Part shown: positions 52,698 through 61,003 of the stretch, one piece after another
How the letters are laid out: each line of letters opens with the position of its first letter
How positions within the stretch are numbered: the first letter of the stretch is position 1
Source of the DNA: Saccharopolyspora_C sp040643635
Lineage (GTDB): Bacteria; Actinomycetota; Actinomycetes; Mycobacteriales; Pseudonocardiaceae
Assembly (NCBI RefSeq): GCF_040643635.1
Contig: NZ_JBEYUS010000015.1
Span: forward strand, 27,297-91,296
Direction: 5' to 3'
Length of the DNA: 64,000 nt
The notes under the pieces: model-generated
What the model saw: only the letters and a program-made list of their open reading frames with translations
Database searches by the model: none
What the model was told of the DNA's origin: nothing
Made by a program: the position numbers and the translations under genes

Positions 52698-52834
52698 CAC
52701 ATCCGGTGGTGGGGTCGGGGGTGCCGGTGATGAGCTGGTCGCACCGCCCCGGCTGGCCACGGCCGTCGTGGCGGGGGACGGTGTTGACGCCGCGGCGGGT
52801 CGTTCGCGGTGACCGAACGCGAGGGAGTCGATGC

Positions 52835-54070
52835 ATGACCGCGGGTCCGTTCCCCGAGCTGGCGAAAGCACTGCCCGAACTGGAGCACTGCTACCTGGAC
52901 CTGCACCGCCACCCGGAGCTGGCGTTCGCGGAGCACCGCACCGCCGAGGTGGGCGCGCGGGCGCTGCGCGCGGCGGGTTGCGAGGTGACCACGGGCATCG
53001 GCGGCACCGGCGTGGTGGGCGTGCTGCGCAGTGGCGACGGTCCGACGGTGCTGCTGCGCGCCGACATGGACGGGTTGCCGCTGCGGGAGCAGACGGGCTT
53101 GGAGTACGCGAGCACGGAGGTCACCGACGACGGGGTGCCGGTGGCGCACGCCTGCGGCCACGACATGCACGTGACGTGGCTGCTGGGCGCGGCGCGAGTG
53201 CTGGCGGGCCGCCGGGAGGAGTGGTCGGGCACGGTCCTGTTCGTGCTGCAGCCGGCGGAGGAGCACGGCGGCGGCGCGCAGGCGATGGTGGCGGACGGCG
53301 TGTTCGACCGGTTCGGCACGCCGGACGTGGTGCTGGGCCAGCACGTCGGTCCGATGCCCGCGGGCCACGTGTTCACCCGCCCGGGGTTGACGATGTCGGC
53401 GAGCGATTCGGTGCACGTGCGGATGTTCGGCCGCGGCGGCCACGGTTCGCGACCGGAGACGACGGTGGATCCGGTGGTGCTGGCGGCGGCGACGGTGCTG
53501 CGGCTGCAGACGATCGTGTCGCGCGAGGTGGCGGCGACGGAGTCGGCGGTGGTGACGGTGGGCGCGCTGAACGCGGGCAGCAAGGACAACGTGATCCCGG
53601 ACGAGGCGGAGTTGCAGCTGAGCATCAGGTCGTTCGCGGAGCCGGTGCGGACCCGGGTGCACGAGGCCGTGCGCAGGATCGTGCGCGCGGAGGCGGCGGC
53701 CGCGGGCGCTCCGCGCGAACCGGAGTTCACGGAGGTCGATTCCTACCCGGCGACGGTGAACGACGAGGCGGCCACGGAGTCGTTGACGGCCCGGTTCCGC
53801 GAGGTCTTCGGTGAGCGGCGAGTGCATCCGGCGCCGGTGGTGACGGGCAGCGAGGACTTCGGAGTGTTCGGTGCGGCGTGCGGGGCGCCGTCGGTGTTCT
53901 GGTTCGTCGGCGGGGTGGACGCGGAGCGCTTCGCGGCCGCGTCGGAGGCGGGTACGGCGGAGCAGGACGTGCCGTCGAACCATTCGCCGCAGTTCGCCCC
54001 GCAGCTGCACCCGACCCTGTCGGCCGGGGTGGAGACCCTGGTGGCGGCGGCGTTGCACCACCTGGACTGA
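52835..54070 (+). CDS. M20D-family N-acyl-amino-acid amidohydrolase
   Basis: The 411-residue enzyme should remove acyl groups from amino-acid conjugates (hippurate/IAA-amino-acid hydrolase group). It has RHPELAFAEHRTAE, LLRADMDGLPLRE, the metal motif AHACGHDMHVTWLLGA, the catalytic Glu pair in VLQPAEEHGGGA, GQHVGPMPAG, and the C-terminal metal His in VPSNHSPQFAP. The dimerisation domain contains GRGGHGSRPETTVDP. ATG at 52835 follows GGGAG. It stands alone; the next gene is convergent. Confidence 0.92.
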   Translation: MTAGPFPELAKALPELEHCYLDLHRHPELAFAEHRTAEVGARALRAAGCEVTTGIGGTGVVGVLRSGDGPTVLLRADMDGLPLREQTGLEYASTEVTDDGVPVAHACGHDMHVTWLLGAARVLAGRREEWSGTVLFVLQPAEEHGGGAQAMVADGVFDRFGTPDVVLGQHVGPMPAGHVFTRPGLTMSASDSVHVRMFGRGGHGSRPETTVDPVVLAAATVLRLQTIVSREVAATESAVVTVGALNAGSKDNVIPDEAELQLSIRSFAEPVRTRVHEAVRRIVRAEAAAAGAPREPEFTEVDSYPATVNDEAATESLTARFREVFGERRVHPAPVVTGSEDFGVFGAACGAPSVFWFVGGVDAERFAAASEAGTAEQDVPSNHSPQFAPQLHPTLSAGVETLVAAALHHLD

Positions 54071-54264
54071 CCGCGCTCGGGTGACCTCCGCTCGGGTTCA
54101 CGGCAGGCTCGCCCCAGGCCCCCGGCCCGGGTTACCGGAGCCTCGGTGTCCCGGCCTGGGCGCACCGCAGGTCCGGGCGCACCGCAGACCCGAACTCACC
54201 GCGGCGGATCCAGGTTCACACCGCAGCCCCGCACTCACCAGAACCCCGGCCCCCGCCCCCACCA

Positions 54265-55029
54265 TCACCGCCGAGGCGGCAACGGCAGGAACCCGCTGGT
54301 GCGCTCCACGTAGTCGGCGTACGCGGGCCGCCGTTCCCGCATCCCCTTCTCCAGCAGCGGTTTCCCGGTGCCGCGCGCGAGCAGCCAGGTCATGACGAGC
54401 GGCGAGAGCAGCGTCGCCGCCCCGACCCAGCTGTGGCAGGCCAGCAGGTACAGCCCCCACCACACGCAGGCGTCCCCGAAGTAGTTGGGATGCCGGGTGT
54501 ACCGCCACAGCCCGCGGTCCAGGACGCGCCCGGAGTTGGCGGGGTCGGCGCGGAACCGGCTGAGCTGCGCGTCGCCCACGGTCTCGAAGCCGAATCCGAG
54601 CAGCCACACCACCACCCCGGCCCAGCCGAGCACTCCGAGCTCGCCGGGGAAGGCGATGGCGGCTTGCACGGGCAGCGACACGAACCACATCACGAGCCCC
54701 TGCACCAGGTACACGCGCAGGAACATGAGCAGTCCGACCCGCTCGCCGTAGCGCTGCGCCATCTCCTGGTAGCGGCTGTCCTCCGCCTTGCCGGAGTTGC
54801 GGTGGTGCAGGTGCGTGGACAGCCGCACCCCCCACACGACGGTCAGCGCGGTGGCGGTCCACCCGGCGGCGGACCCGGTTCCGGTGAACGCGCAGCAGAG
54901 CGCGATCACCGCGAATCCGGCTCCCCACACCGAGTCGATGGTGTCGTAGCGCTTGCGCCACCGGGCGATGCCGTAGGTGACGAGCACGGTGGCCAGCGCC
55001 GCGGCGGGGGCGACGAGGAAGGCGTTCAT
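54265..55029 (-). CDS. DUF1295-family membrane protein (isoprenylcysteine methyltransferase/steroid reductase-like)
   Basis: The 254-residue protein has six to seven hydrophobic helices and the DUF1295 signatures DSVWGAGFAVIAL, STHLHHRNSGKAEDSRYQEM and the C-terminal LWRYTRHPNYFGDACVWWG, the NADPH-binding type motif shared with steroid 5-alpha reductases. The mycobacterial homologue lies in the sigK locus (Rv0446c). It probably modifies a lipid; the reaction is unknown. The ATG overlaps the stop of the upstream cfa-like gene (ATGA), so the two are coupled. Confidence 0.85.
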   Translation of the reverse strand: MNAFLVAPAAALATVLVTYGIARWRKRYDTIDSVWGAGFAVIALCCAFTGTGSAAGWTATALTVVWGVRLSTHLHHRNSGKAEDSRYQEMAQRYGERVGLLMFLRVYLVQGLVMWFVSLPVQAAIAFPGELGVLGWAGVVVWLLGFGFETVGDAQLSRFRADPANSGRVLDRGLWRYTRHPNYFGDACVWWGLYLLACHSWVGAATLLSPLVMTWLLARGTGKPLLEKGMRERRPAYADYVERTSGFLPLPPRR

Positions 55030-56315
55030 CGGGCGGCTCCGGCGAGCGCGGTGGCGGCACCTCGTCCGTCCACTGTGGTCTTGGTGGCGAGGATCTGGTT
55101 GACGCCCATGCGGTTCTCCTCGAACGCGAGTCCACCACCGGCGAGGTAGAGCCGCCAGATGCGGACCTGTTCGGCTCCGAGCAGCGCGACGGCCCGCTCC
55201 TGGTCGCGGTCGAGCGTCCGCGCCCATTCTTCGACGGTGCGGGTGTAGTGCTCGCGCATGGCCTGCACGTCGCGGACCTCCAGCCCGGCGCGTTCGAGGT
55301 GGTCGAGGGTGCGGCCGATGGGCACCATGCTCATGTCGGCGGCGATGTAGGCCTCGATGAACGCGCCGCCACCGGGGGCGTCACCCGCCCGGGACATCTG
55401 CTGGATGAGCAGGTTCCCACCGGGCCGCAGCATGCGGTGCAGGGTGGCCGCGTACACCGGGTACTGGGCTTCGCCGACGTGCTCGCCCATTTCGACGGAG
55501 GCGACGGCGTCGAACGGTTCGCCGTCGATCTCCCGGTAGTCCTGCAGCCGCACGTCGACCTTCCCGCGGAGGCCGAGCTCGTCGATGCGGCTCTGGATGT
55601 GCGCGGCCTGCTGCGCCGACAGGGTGACGCCGGTGGCGTGCACCCCGTGGTGCAGGGCGGCGTGCAGGATGAGCGATCCCCAGCCGCAGCCGACGTCGAG
55701 GAGCCGGTCGCCGTCGCCGAGCCGCAGCTTGCGGCAGATCAGGTCGAGCTTGTCCCGCTGCGCTTCGGCGAGCCCGTAGTCCGCGCCGTCCCCCGTCCAG
55801 TACCCGGACGAGTAGGCCATGCTGGGGTCGAGCAGCAGTTCGTAGAACTCGTTGCCGGTGTCGTAGTGGTGGGCGATCACCGCGCGGTCCCTTGACCGGC
55901 TGTGCAGCCTGCCCGCGAGCTTCGCCTCCCCGGCGGGCGGCGCGGGCCGGAGTCCGACGGCGCCGAGCGCGACGGCTTCGCCCAGCAGCCGCCGCCACTG
56001 CGCGGGACCGAACCGCACCGCGCGGGTGCGCTGCGCACGGATCGCCGACCAGCAGCGGCGGAGCCCGTCGGTGAGGTCGCCGCGCACTTCGAGGTCACCG
56101 CTGACGTAGGCGCGGGCGAGGCCGAGCTCCCCGGGCCGGTACAGCACGTGCCGCAGGGCGCGGCGGTTGCGCAGCACCACGCGCGGCCCGTCCTCGGGTC
56201 CTGCGGTGCTGCCGTCCCAGGCGGTGAGCCCCACCGGCAGCGGGATGCCGATGAGGTCGCGCACGGCGCGTTCGATCCGGTGGGCCGCTCCGCGCGGCTT
56301 GCGCTGTTCGGACAC
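55026..56315 (-). CDS. Cyclopropane-fatty-acyl-phospholipid synthase-like methyltransferase
   Basis: The 429-residue enzyme should transfer a methyl(ene) from S-adenosylmethionine to an unsaturated phospholipid acyl chain. The N-terminal lipid-binding region (ALRHVLYRPGELGLARAYVSGDLEV, quoted for orientation as its LYRPGELGLARAY part) is followed by AHHYDTGNEFYELLLDPSMAYSSG, the SAM motif LLDVGCGWGSLILHAA, SAQQAAHIQSRI, and EMGEHVGEAQYP in place of the usual EMVEAVG stretch. GTG at 56315 follows AAGGAAGGGG. It is divergent from the alpha/beta-hydrolase gene and coupled to the DUF1295 gene downstream. A second, distinct family member lies at 59109. Confidence 0.9.
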   Translation of the reverse strand: MSEQRKPRGAAHRIERAVRDLIGIPLPVGLTAWDGSTAGPEDGPRVVLRNRRALRHVLYRPGELGLARAYVSGDLEVRGDLTDGLRRCWSAIRAQRTRAVRFGPAQWRRLLGEAVALGAVGLRPAPPAGEAKLAGRLHSRSRDRAVIAHHYDTGNEFYELLLDPSMAYSSGYWTGDGADYGLAEAQRDKLDLICRKLRLGDGDRLLDVGCGWGSLILHAALHHGVHATGVTLSAQQAAHIQSRIDELGLRGKVDVRLQDYREIDGEPFDAVASVEMGEHVGEAQYPVYAATLHRMLRPGGNLLIQQMSRAGDAPGGGAFIEAYIAADMSMVPIGRTLDHLERAGLEVRDVQAMREHYTRTVEEWARTLDRDQERAVALLGAEQVRIWRLYLAGGGLAFEENRMGVNQILATKTTVDGRGAATALAGAAR

Positions 56316-56402
56316 ACGAACCCCTTCCTTGGTCTGCTGCGGTGCGTTCGGAGCGCGGCCACCCGCGGATCGGTCGTTGTGATCCGACGCACATCGACCA
56401 AA

Positions 56403-56428
56403 CCGGTTCGGGTGGTGTTCCGAACCGG
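56403..56428. promoter_or_regulatory. 26-bp inverted repeat in the divergent lipid-locus promoter region
   Basis: CCGGTTCGG-GTGGTGTT-CCGAACCGG has perfect 9-bp arms and ends four bases before the ATG of the hydrolase gene. It could be an operator for the divergent pair, or an RNA hairpin that hides the start region. No regulator gene is adjacent except sigK/rskA. Confidence 0.5.
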
Positions 56429-56432
56429 GGAC

Positions 56433-57116
56433 ATGCAGATCCAGCAGCGTCCCGGAGATCCGCCGGGGAGGCACGAGCGGCGGCCGTCGGTGCGCGTCCT
56501 GCGGTCCCGCGCGGACGAGCCGCGGACGGTGGTCCTCGTGCTGCACGGCGGGCGCGCCACCAGCGACGAACCGGTGCGCACCCATCAGCTCGCCTACCAG
56601 CGGATGCACGCGGTGGCGCGGTCGGTGCGGCGGGCCGCGGCGGGTAGCGCGGTGCACGTGTGGTTGCTGCGCAACCGGGTCCGGGGCTGGAACGAGCCGC
56701 GGCTGGACGCGCTGGCCGACGCCCGGTGGGCGTTGCGGCGCGTCGAGGAGCAGCACCCGGGCGCCCGGGTGCTGCTGGTCGGGCATTCGCTCGGCGGCCG
56801 GGTCGCGTTGCGGCTGGCGGGCGAGGAGCGGGTGCGCGGGGTGTGCGCGCTGGCGCCGTGGGTGGAGCCGGGCGAGCCGGTGGAGCAGCTCGCGGGCGGC
56901 GAGGTGCTGATCGCGCACGGCGACGCCGACCGGGTCACCTCGCCCGCCGAGTCGGCCGATTTCGCGCGCCGCGCGCTGCAGCTGCCGACCCCGCCTGCGT
57001 TGACGTACGTGCGCGTGCCCGGCGCGGGCCACGCCATGCTGCGCCGCTGGACCGAGTGGGAGGCGCTGACGAGGCGTTTCGCCCGCGCACTGATCGTCGA
57101 GGAGGAGCTGCGATGA
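56433..57116 (+). CDS. Alpha/beta-hydrolase
   Basis: The 227-residue protein is a compact serine hydrolase: oxyanion loop VLVLHGGRATSDE, nucleophile elbow LLVGHSLGGRVALRL, acid in IAHGDADRVTSP, His in GAGHAMLRRW. It has no signal peptide, so it acts in the cytoplasm. Only a weak RBS precedes the ATG at 56433; the inverted repeat at 56403-56428 covers that space. It overlaps the next gene by ATGA and heads an operon of lipid enzymes that runs to rskA. The substrate is unknown, perhaps an acyl ester. Confidence 0.82.
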   Translation: MQIQQRPGDPPGRHERRPSVRVLRSRADEPRTVVLVLHGGRATSDEPVRTHQLAYQRMHAVARSVRRAAAGSAVHVWLLRNRVRGWNEPRLDALADARWALRRVEEQHPGARVLLVGHSLGGRVALRLAGEERVRGVCALAPWVEPGEPVEQLAGGEVLIAHGDADRVTSPAESADFARRALQLPTPPALTYVRVPGAGHAMLRRWTEWEALTRRFARALIVEEELR

Positions 57117-58378
57117 GCGGCACCGTGGCCGTGGTCGGCGCCGGGGTTTCCGGGCTCACCGCCGCGTACCTGTTGCAGCGCAACCACCGGGTGCTGCTGT
57201 TCGAGGCCGACGACCGGCTGGGCGGGCACGCGCACACGCACCGGTTGCGCAGCGCGGACGGGCGCGTGGTGCCGGTGGACAGCGGGTTCATCGTGCACAA
57301 CGAGCGCACCTATCCGAACCTGCTTCGGCTGTTCGGGGAGCTGGGGGTGCGGACCGCGGAGACCGAGATGTCGATGAGCGTGTCCTGCGACGGGTGCGGC
57401 CTGGAGTACGCGGGGGCGCGGCGGCTCGACGGGTTGTTCGCGCAGCGCGGCAATGTGGTGCGCCCGCGCTACCTGGCGATGCTGGCGCAGGTGGTCCGGT
57501 TCCACCGGGCCGCGAACCGGCTGCTGGACGAGCCGGGCGAGTCGGCGGACTCGGTGACGTTGGGCGATTTCCTGGGGAGTCAGGGGTTCTCGCGGTACTT
57601 CGTGGACCATTTCGCGCTGCCGCTGGTGTCCGCGGTGTGGTCGGCGGACTTCGAGGTGAGCAAGCGGTACCCGGCGCGCTACCTGTTCGAGTTCCTGCGC
57701 CACCACGGCATGTTGTCGGTGGGCGGTTCGCCGACGTGGCGCACCGTCTCGGGTGGTTCCGCCGAGTACGTGTCGCGCGCGGCGCAGCGGCTGTCGGCGG
57801 TGCACGTGAGCACCCCGGTGCGGTCCGTGTCGCGGTTCCCGGGCCGGGTGGAGGTCCGCGACGCGCAGGACCGGGTGCACGAGGTGGACCGGGTGGTGCT
57901 GGCCTGCCACGCCGACCAGTCGCTGGCGCTGCTGGCCGATCCGACTCCGGCGGAGGCGAAGGTGCTGGGCGCGTTCGGCTATTCGGAGAACGAGACGTGG
58001 CTGCACACCGATGCGGGCGTGCTGCCGCGCGCGGCGGGCGCGCGGGCGTCGTGGAACCACCACAAGCCGAGCTGCGCCGCCGATCCGGGGCACGTGCTGG
58101 TCAGCTACGACATGAACCGGTTGATGCGGCTGGCGGAACCGGAGGACTACCTGGTGACGCTGAACCCGGCGGGCCGGGTCCGCCCGGAGCGGGCGCTGGC
58201 CCGGATGCACTACCGGCACCCGATCTACACGCCCGATTCCGTTGCGGCGCAACGACACCTGCCCGAGCTGGGCGATGCGCGCACCCGCTTCGCCGGCGCC
58301 TACCACGGGTGGGGGTTCCACGAGGACGGCTGCGCCAGCGGGGTGCGCGCCGCCGAGGCGTTCGGGGCGGGCTGGTGA
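57113..58378 (+). CDS. FAD-dependent amine-oxidase-fold oxidoreductase (Rv0449c-like)
   Basis: The 421-residue flavoprotein has the N-terminal dinucleotide motif VAVVGAGVSGLTAAYLL with the acidic end LFEADDRLGGHAHTH. It continues with VDSGFIVHNERTYPNLLRLF, FVDHFALPLVSAVWS, and a C-terminal FAGAYHGWGFHEDGCASG that closes the FAD site. This matches the conserved partner of DUF1365 and cyclopropane-synthase-like genes in many bacteria. It may desaturate or oxidise a fatty acyl chain before or after methylation. Its start overlaps the previous stop and its stop overlaps the next start (GTGA). Confidence 0.88.
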   Translation: MSGTVAVVGAGVSGLTAAYLLQRNHRVLLFEADDRLGGHAHTHRLRSADGRVVPVDSGFIVHNERTYPNLLRLFGELGVRTAETEMSMSVSCDGCGLEYAGARRLDGLFAQRGNVVRPRYLAMLAQVVRFHRAANRLLDEPGESADSVTLGDFLGSQGFSRYFVDHFALPLVSAVWSADFEVSKRYPARYLFEFLRHHGMLSVGGSPTWRTVSGGSAEYVSRAAQRLSAVHVSTPVRSVSRFPGRVEVRDAQDRVHEVDRVVLACHADQSLALLADPTPAEAKVLGAFGYSENETWLHTDAGVLPRAAGARASWNHHKPSCAADPGHVLVSYDMNRLMRLAEPEDYLVTLNPAGRVRPERALARMHYRHPIYTPDSVAAQRHLPELGDARTRFAGAYHGWGFHEDGCASGVRAAEAFGAGW

Positions 58379-59112
58379 GCGCCGCGGCCGTTCCGGCGCT
58401 GTACCACGGGGACGTGGTGCACGTCCGGCACGGCGACGCCGGGAACCGGTTCCGGCATCCGCTGTACACGTGGCTGGTCGACCTGGACGCGCTGCCCCGG
58501 CTGCCGTGGTGGCTGCGCCCGCTGGCGCGGTTCGACGCGCGCGACCACCTGGGCGACCCGCGGCGCGGCATCCGGCAGAACCTGGAGCGCTGGCTGACGT
58601 TGCGCGGGGTCGAGCTGGACGGTGGCCGGGTGCTGATGCTGGCGCACGCCCGCGTCCTCGGGCACGTGTTCAACCCGATCACCGTGTACTGGTGCCACCG
58701 GCTCGACGGTTCGGTGCGCTGCGTCGTCGCCGAAGTGCACAACACCTACGGGGAACGGCACGCCTACCTGCTGCACCCCGACGAATCCGGTCGGGCCGAG
58801 GTGGGCAAGGAGTTCTACGTGTCCCCGTTCCTGCCGGAGCACGGCCGCTACGAGATGCGGGTCCGCCCGCCCGGCGAACGCCTGCACCTGCGGATCCGGC
58901 TGCGCGACGAGCACCGGCCGCTGCTGACCGCGGTGTTCACCGGAGTCCGCGAACCCGCGACCACCCGCGCGGTGGTGCGGGCCGCGCTGCGCCGCCCGCT
59001 GGTGCCGCAGCGGGTGTCCGCGCTGATCCGCAAGCACGGGATCTCGTTGTGGCTGCGCGGGTTCCGCATCGTCCCCCGACGTCCCCACCTGCATCAGGAA
59101 GGCATCCGATGA
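58375..59112 (+). CDS. DUF1365-family protein (Rv0448c-like)
   Basis: The 245-residue protein has the DUF1365 pattern: ALYHGDVVHVRHGDAGNRFRHPLYTW (first part only relevant), LVDLDALPRLPWW, MLAHARVLGHVFNPITVYWC, EVHNTYGERHAYLL, and KEFYVSPFLP. The family is always found with the FAD oxidoreductase and cyclopropane-synthase-like gene, and its biochemical role is unknown. The start GTG at 58375 overlaps the upstream stop; the ATGA at its end couples it to the methyltransferase. Confidence 0.88.
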   Translation: MSAAAVPALYHGDVVHVRHGDAGNRFRHPLYTWLVDLDALPRLPWWLRPLARFDARDHLGDPRRGIRQNLERWLTLRGVELDGGRVLMLAHARVLGHVFNPITVYWCHRLDGSVRCVVAEVHNTYGERHAYLLHPDESGRAEVGKEFYVSPFLPEHGRYEMRVRPPGERLHLRIRLRDEHRPLLTAVFTGVREPATTRAVVRAALRRPLVPQRVSALIRKHGISLWLRGFRIVPRRPHLHQEGIR

Positions 59113-60344
59113 GCATCACCGTCCAACCCGCCACCCAACTGGGACCGTGGGATTCGATCGGGCCCGCCCCGCACTCGCCGGTGCGCGCGCACTTCGCCGA
59201 ACGGCTGTTCCGGTACGCGGTGCGGAACCTGCCGGTCCGCGTCGCCCTCGCCGGCGGGGAGCGGATCGGCGCGGGCGGGCCGGGCTCGCCGCTGATGCGG
59301 ATCCTCGACCCGGCCGCGTTCTTCCACCGGCTCGGCGCCGACTCGAAGATCGGGTTCGGCGAGTCGTTCGTGGCCGGGGAGTGGGACAGCCCGGACCCGG
59401 CGGAGCTGCTCACCCCGTTCGCCGAACGCCTCGCGAACCTGGTGCCCGCACCGCTGCAGACCCTGCGGCGCTGGGTCGACGCGCCCAAACCGGGTGCGGA
59501 GCGCAACACCACCAGCGGCTCGCGGCGCAACATCGAACGGCACTACGACCTGTCCAACGACGTGTTCGCCGCGTTCCTCGACGAGACCATGACCTACTCG
59601 TCGGCGATGTTCACGCCCGGCACCGACGACCTCGCCGACGCGCAGCGCACCAAGATGGACCGGGTCCTCGACCTCGCCGGGGTCCGCTCCGGAACCCGGC
59701 TGCTGGAGATCGGCACCGGCTGGGGCGCGCTCGCGATCCGCGCCGCCTCGCGGGGCGCGCAGGTCACCACCCTCACCCTGTCCGCCGAGCAGAAGGAGCT
59801 CGCCGAGAAGCGCATCGCCGCCGCCGGGCTCACCGACCGCGTCGACGTGCAGCTGCGCGACTACCGGCACGCGGAGGGCGGCTACGACGCGATCATCAGC
59901 GTCGAGATGATCGAAGCGGTCGGCTCCGAGTACTGGCCCGGCTACTTCGCCGCGCTGGACCGGCTGCTCGTGCCCGGCGGCCGCATCGGGCTGCAGGCCA
60001 TCACCATGCCGCACGACCGGATGCTCGCCAGCCGCCGCTCGCACACCTGGATCCACAAGTACATCTTCCCCGGCGGCGAGATCCCTTCCCTGCGAGCGAT
60101 CGAAGAGACCGTGCGCGACCACACCGGTCTGCGCGGCACCGGGCGTCACTCGTTCGGGCCCGACTACGCGGCCACGCTGCGGGCCTGGGGCGACACGTTC
60201 CAGCACCGCTGGGACGACATCGCCGCGCTCGGCTTCAGCGAACGGTTCCGCCGCACCTGGGAGTTCTACCTCGCCTACAGCGAAGCCGGCTTCCGCTCCG
60301 GGTACCTCGACGTGTGGCAGCTCGGCTTCCGCAAACCCGCCTGA
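59109..60344 (+). CDS. Cyclopropane-fatty-acid-synthase-like methyltransferase (UfaA1/Rv0447c-like)
   Basis: The 411-residue SAM-dependent enzyme has the lipid-domain region LDPAAFFHRLGADSKIGFGE, then RRNIERHYDLSNDVFAAFLDETMTYSS (motif core ERHYDLSNDVF), SAM motif LLEIGTGWGALAIRAA, SAEQKELAEKRI, and the active-site stretch SVEMIEAVGSEYWPGYF with Glu as in true CFA synthases. It ends WEFYLAYSEAGFRSGYLDVWQ. In mycobacteria the orthologue was linked to 10-methyl-branched tuberculostearic acid formation, though other genes are also implicated, so cyclopropanation versus methylation is open. It is 59 bp upstream of sigK. Confidence 0.9.
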   Translation: MSITVQPATQLGPWDSIGPAPHSPVRAHFAERLFRYAVRNLPVRVALAGGERIGAGGPGSPLMRILDPAAFFHRLGADSKIGFGESFVAGEWDSPDPAELLTPFAERLANLVPAPLQTLRRWVDAPKPGAERNTTSGSRRNIERHYDLSNDVFAAFLDETMTYSSAMFTPGTDDLADAQRTKMDRVLDLAGVRSGTRLLEIGTGWGALAIRAASRGAQVTTLTLSAEQKELAEKRIAAAGLTDRVDVQLRDYRHAEGGYDAIISVEMIEAVGSEYWPGYFAALDRLLVPGGRIGLQAITMPHDRMLASRRSHTWIHKYIFPGGEIPSLRAIEETVRDHTGLRGTGRHSFGPDYAATLRAWGDTFQHRWDDIAALGFSERFRRTWEFYLAYSEAGFRSGYLDVWQLGFRKPA

Positions 60345-60403
60345 CCACGCCGCCCGACCAGCGGCGGTGCACACTCGGCACGATCCCGGTGAAGGGACCC
60401 GGC

Positions 60404-61003
60404 ATGCAGGAACGACCGCACTCCAGACCGCAGCGGTGGACACCGCCGCCCGACGAGGGGCCCGACGCGCGGGCGCTCATCGCCGAGGTCGCCAAAGGTG
60501 ACGAACGCGCCTTCGAGCAGCTCTACGACCTGCTCGCGGGCTCGCTGCTCGCCATGATCCAGCGAGTGGTGCGCGACGCCGCCCAATCCGAAGAGGTCGC
60601 GCAGGAAGTCCTCGTCGAGGTGTGGCGCAGCGCCACCCACTACCGGCCGGAACTCGGCAGCGTGCAGACCTGGGTGTTCACCCTCGCGCACCGGCGCGCC
60701 GTCGACCGCGTCCGCTCCGCCCAAGCCGGGCGGGACCGCGAAGCCCGCGTCGGCGCCCAGCAGCACGGCCGACCGTTCGACGAGGTCAGCGAATCCGTCA
60801 CCACCCGGTGGGAGCAGCGGCAGGTGCGGCGCTGCCTCACCGCCCTCACCGAGCTGCAGCGGGAATCCGTGCTGCTCACCTACTACCGCGGCTACACCTA
60901 CCGGGAAGCCGCCGGCCTGCTCGAAGCGCCCGCGTCCACCGTGAAGACCCGGCTGCGGGACGGGCTGATCCGACTGCGCGACTGCCTGGGGGTGGGCCGA
61001 TGA
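60404..61003 (+). CDS. sigK: ECF sigma factor SigK
   Basis: The 199-residue protein is an extracytoplasmic-function sigma factor: sigma-2 region FEQLYDLLAGSLLAMIQRVV with SEEVAQEVLVEVWRSA, TWVFTLAHRRAVDRVRS, and sigma-4 LTELQRESVLLTYYRGYTYREAAGLL with APASTVKTRLRDG. The assignment to SigK rests on the adjoining RskA and the lipid genes that accompany sigK in mycobacteria. ATG at 60404 follows AAGGGA. It is probably co-transcribed with the lipid genes upstream and overlaps rskA by ATGA. Confidence 0.88.
   Translation: MQERPHSRPQRWTPPPDEGPDARALIAEVAKGDERAFEQLYDLLAGSLLAMIQRVVRDAAQSEEVAQEVLVEVWRSATHYRPELGSVQTWVFTLAHRRAVDRVRSAQAGRDREARVGAQQHGRPFDEVSESVTTRWEQRQVRRCLTALTELQRESVLLTYYRGYTYREAAGLLEAPASTVKTRLRDGLIRLRDCLGVGR

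Larger units (their letters stand above)
52350..52834. other. Gene-free divergent region with two palindromes
   Basis: These 485 bases between the Spo0M-like gene and the amidohydrolase hold palindrome copies 15 and 16. The first 60 bases upstream of the Spo0M-like gene are AT-rich (TTTCAAGATCATCATACGAG) and probably contain its promoter. No gene is supported. Confidence 0.6.
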
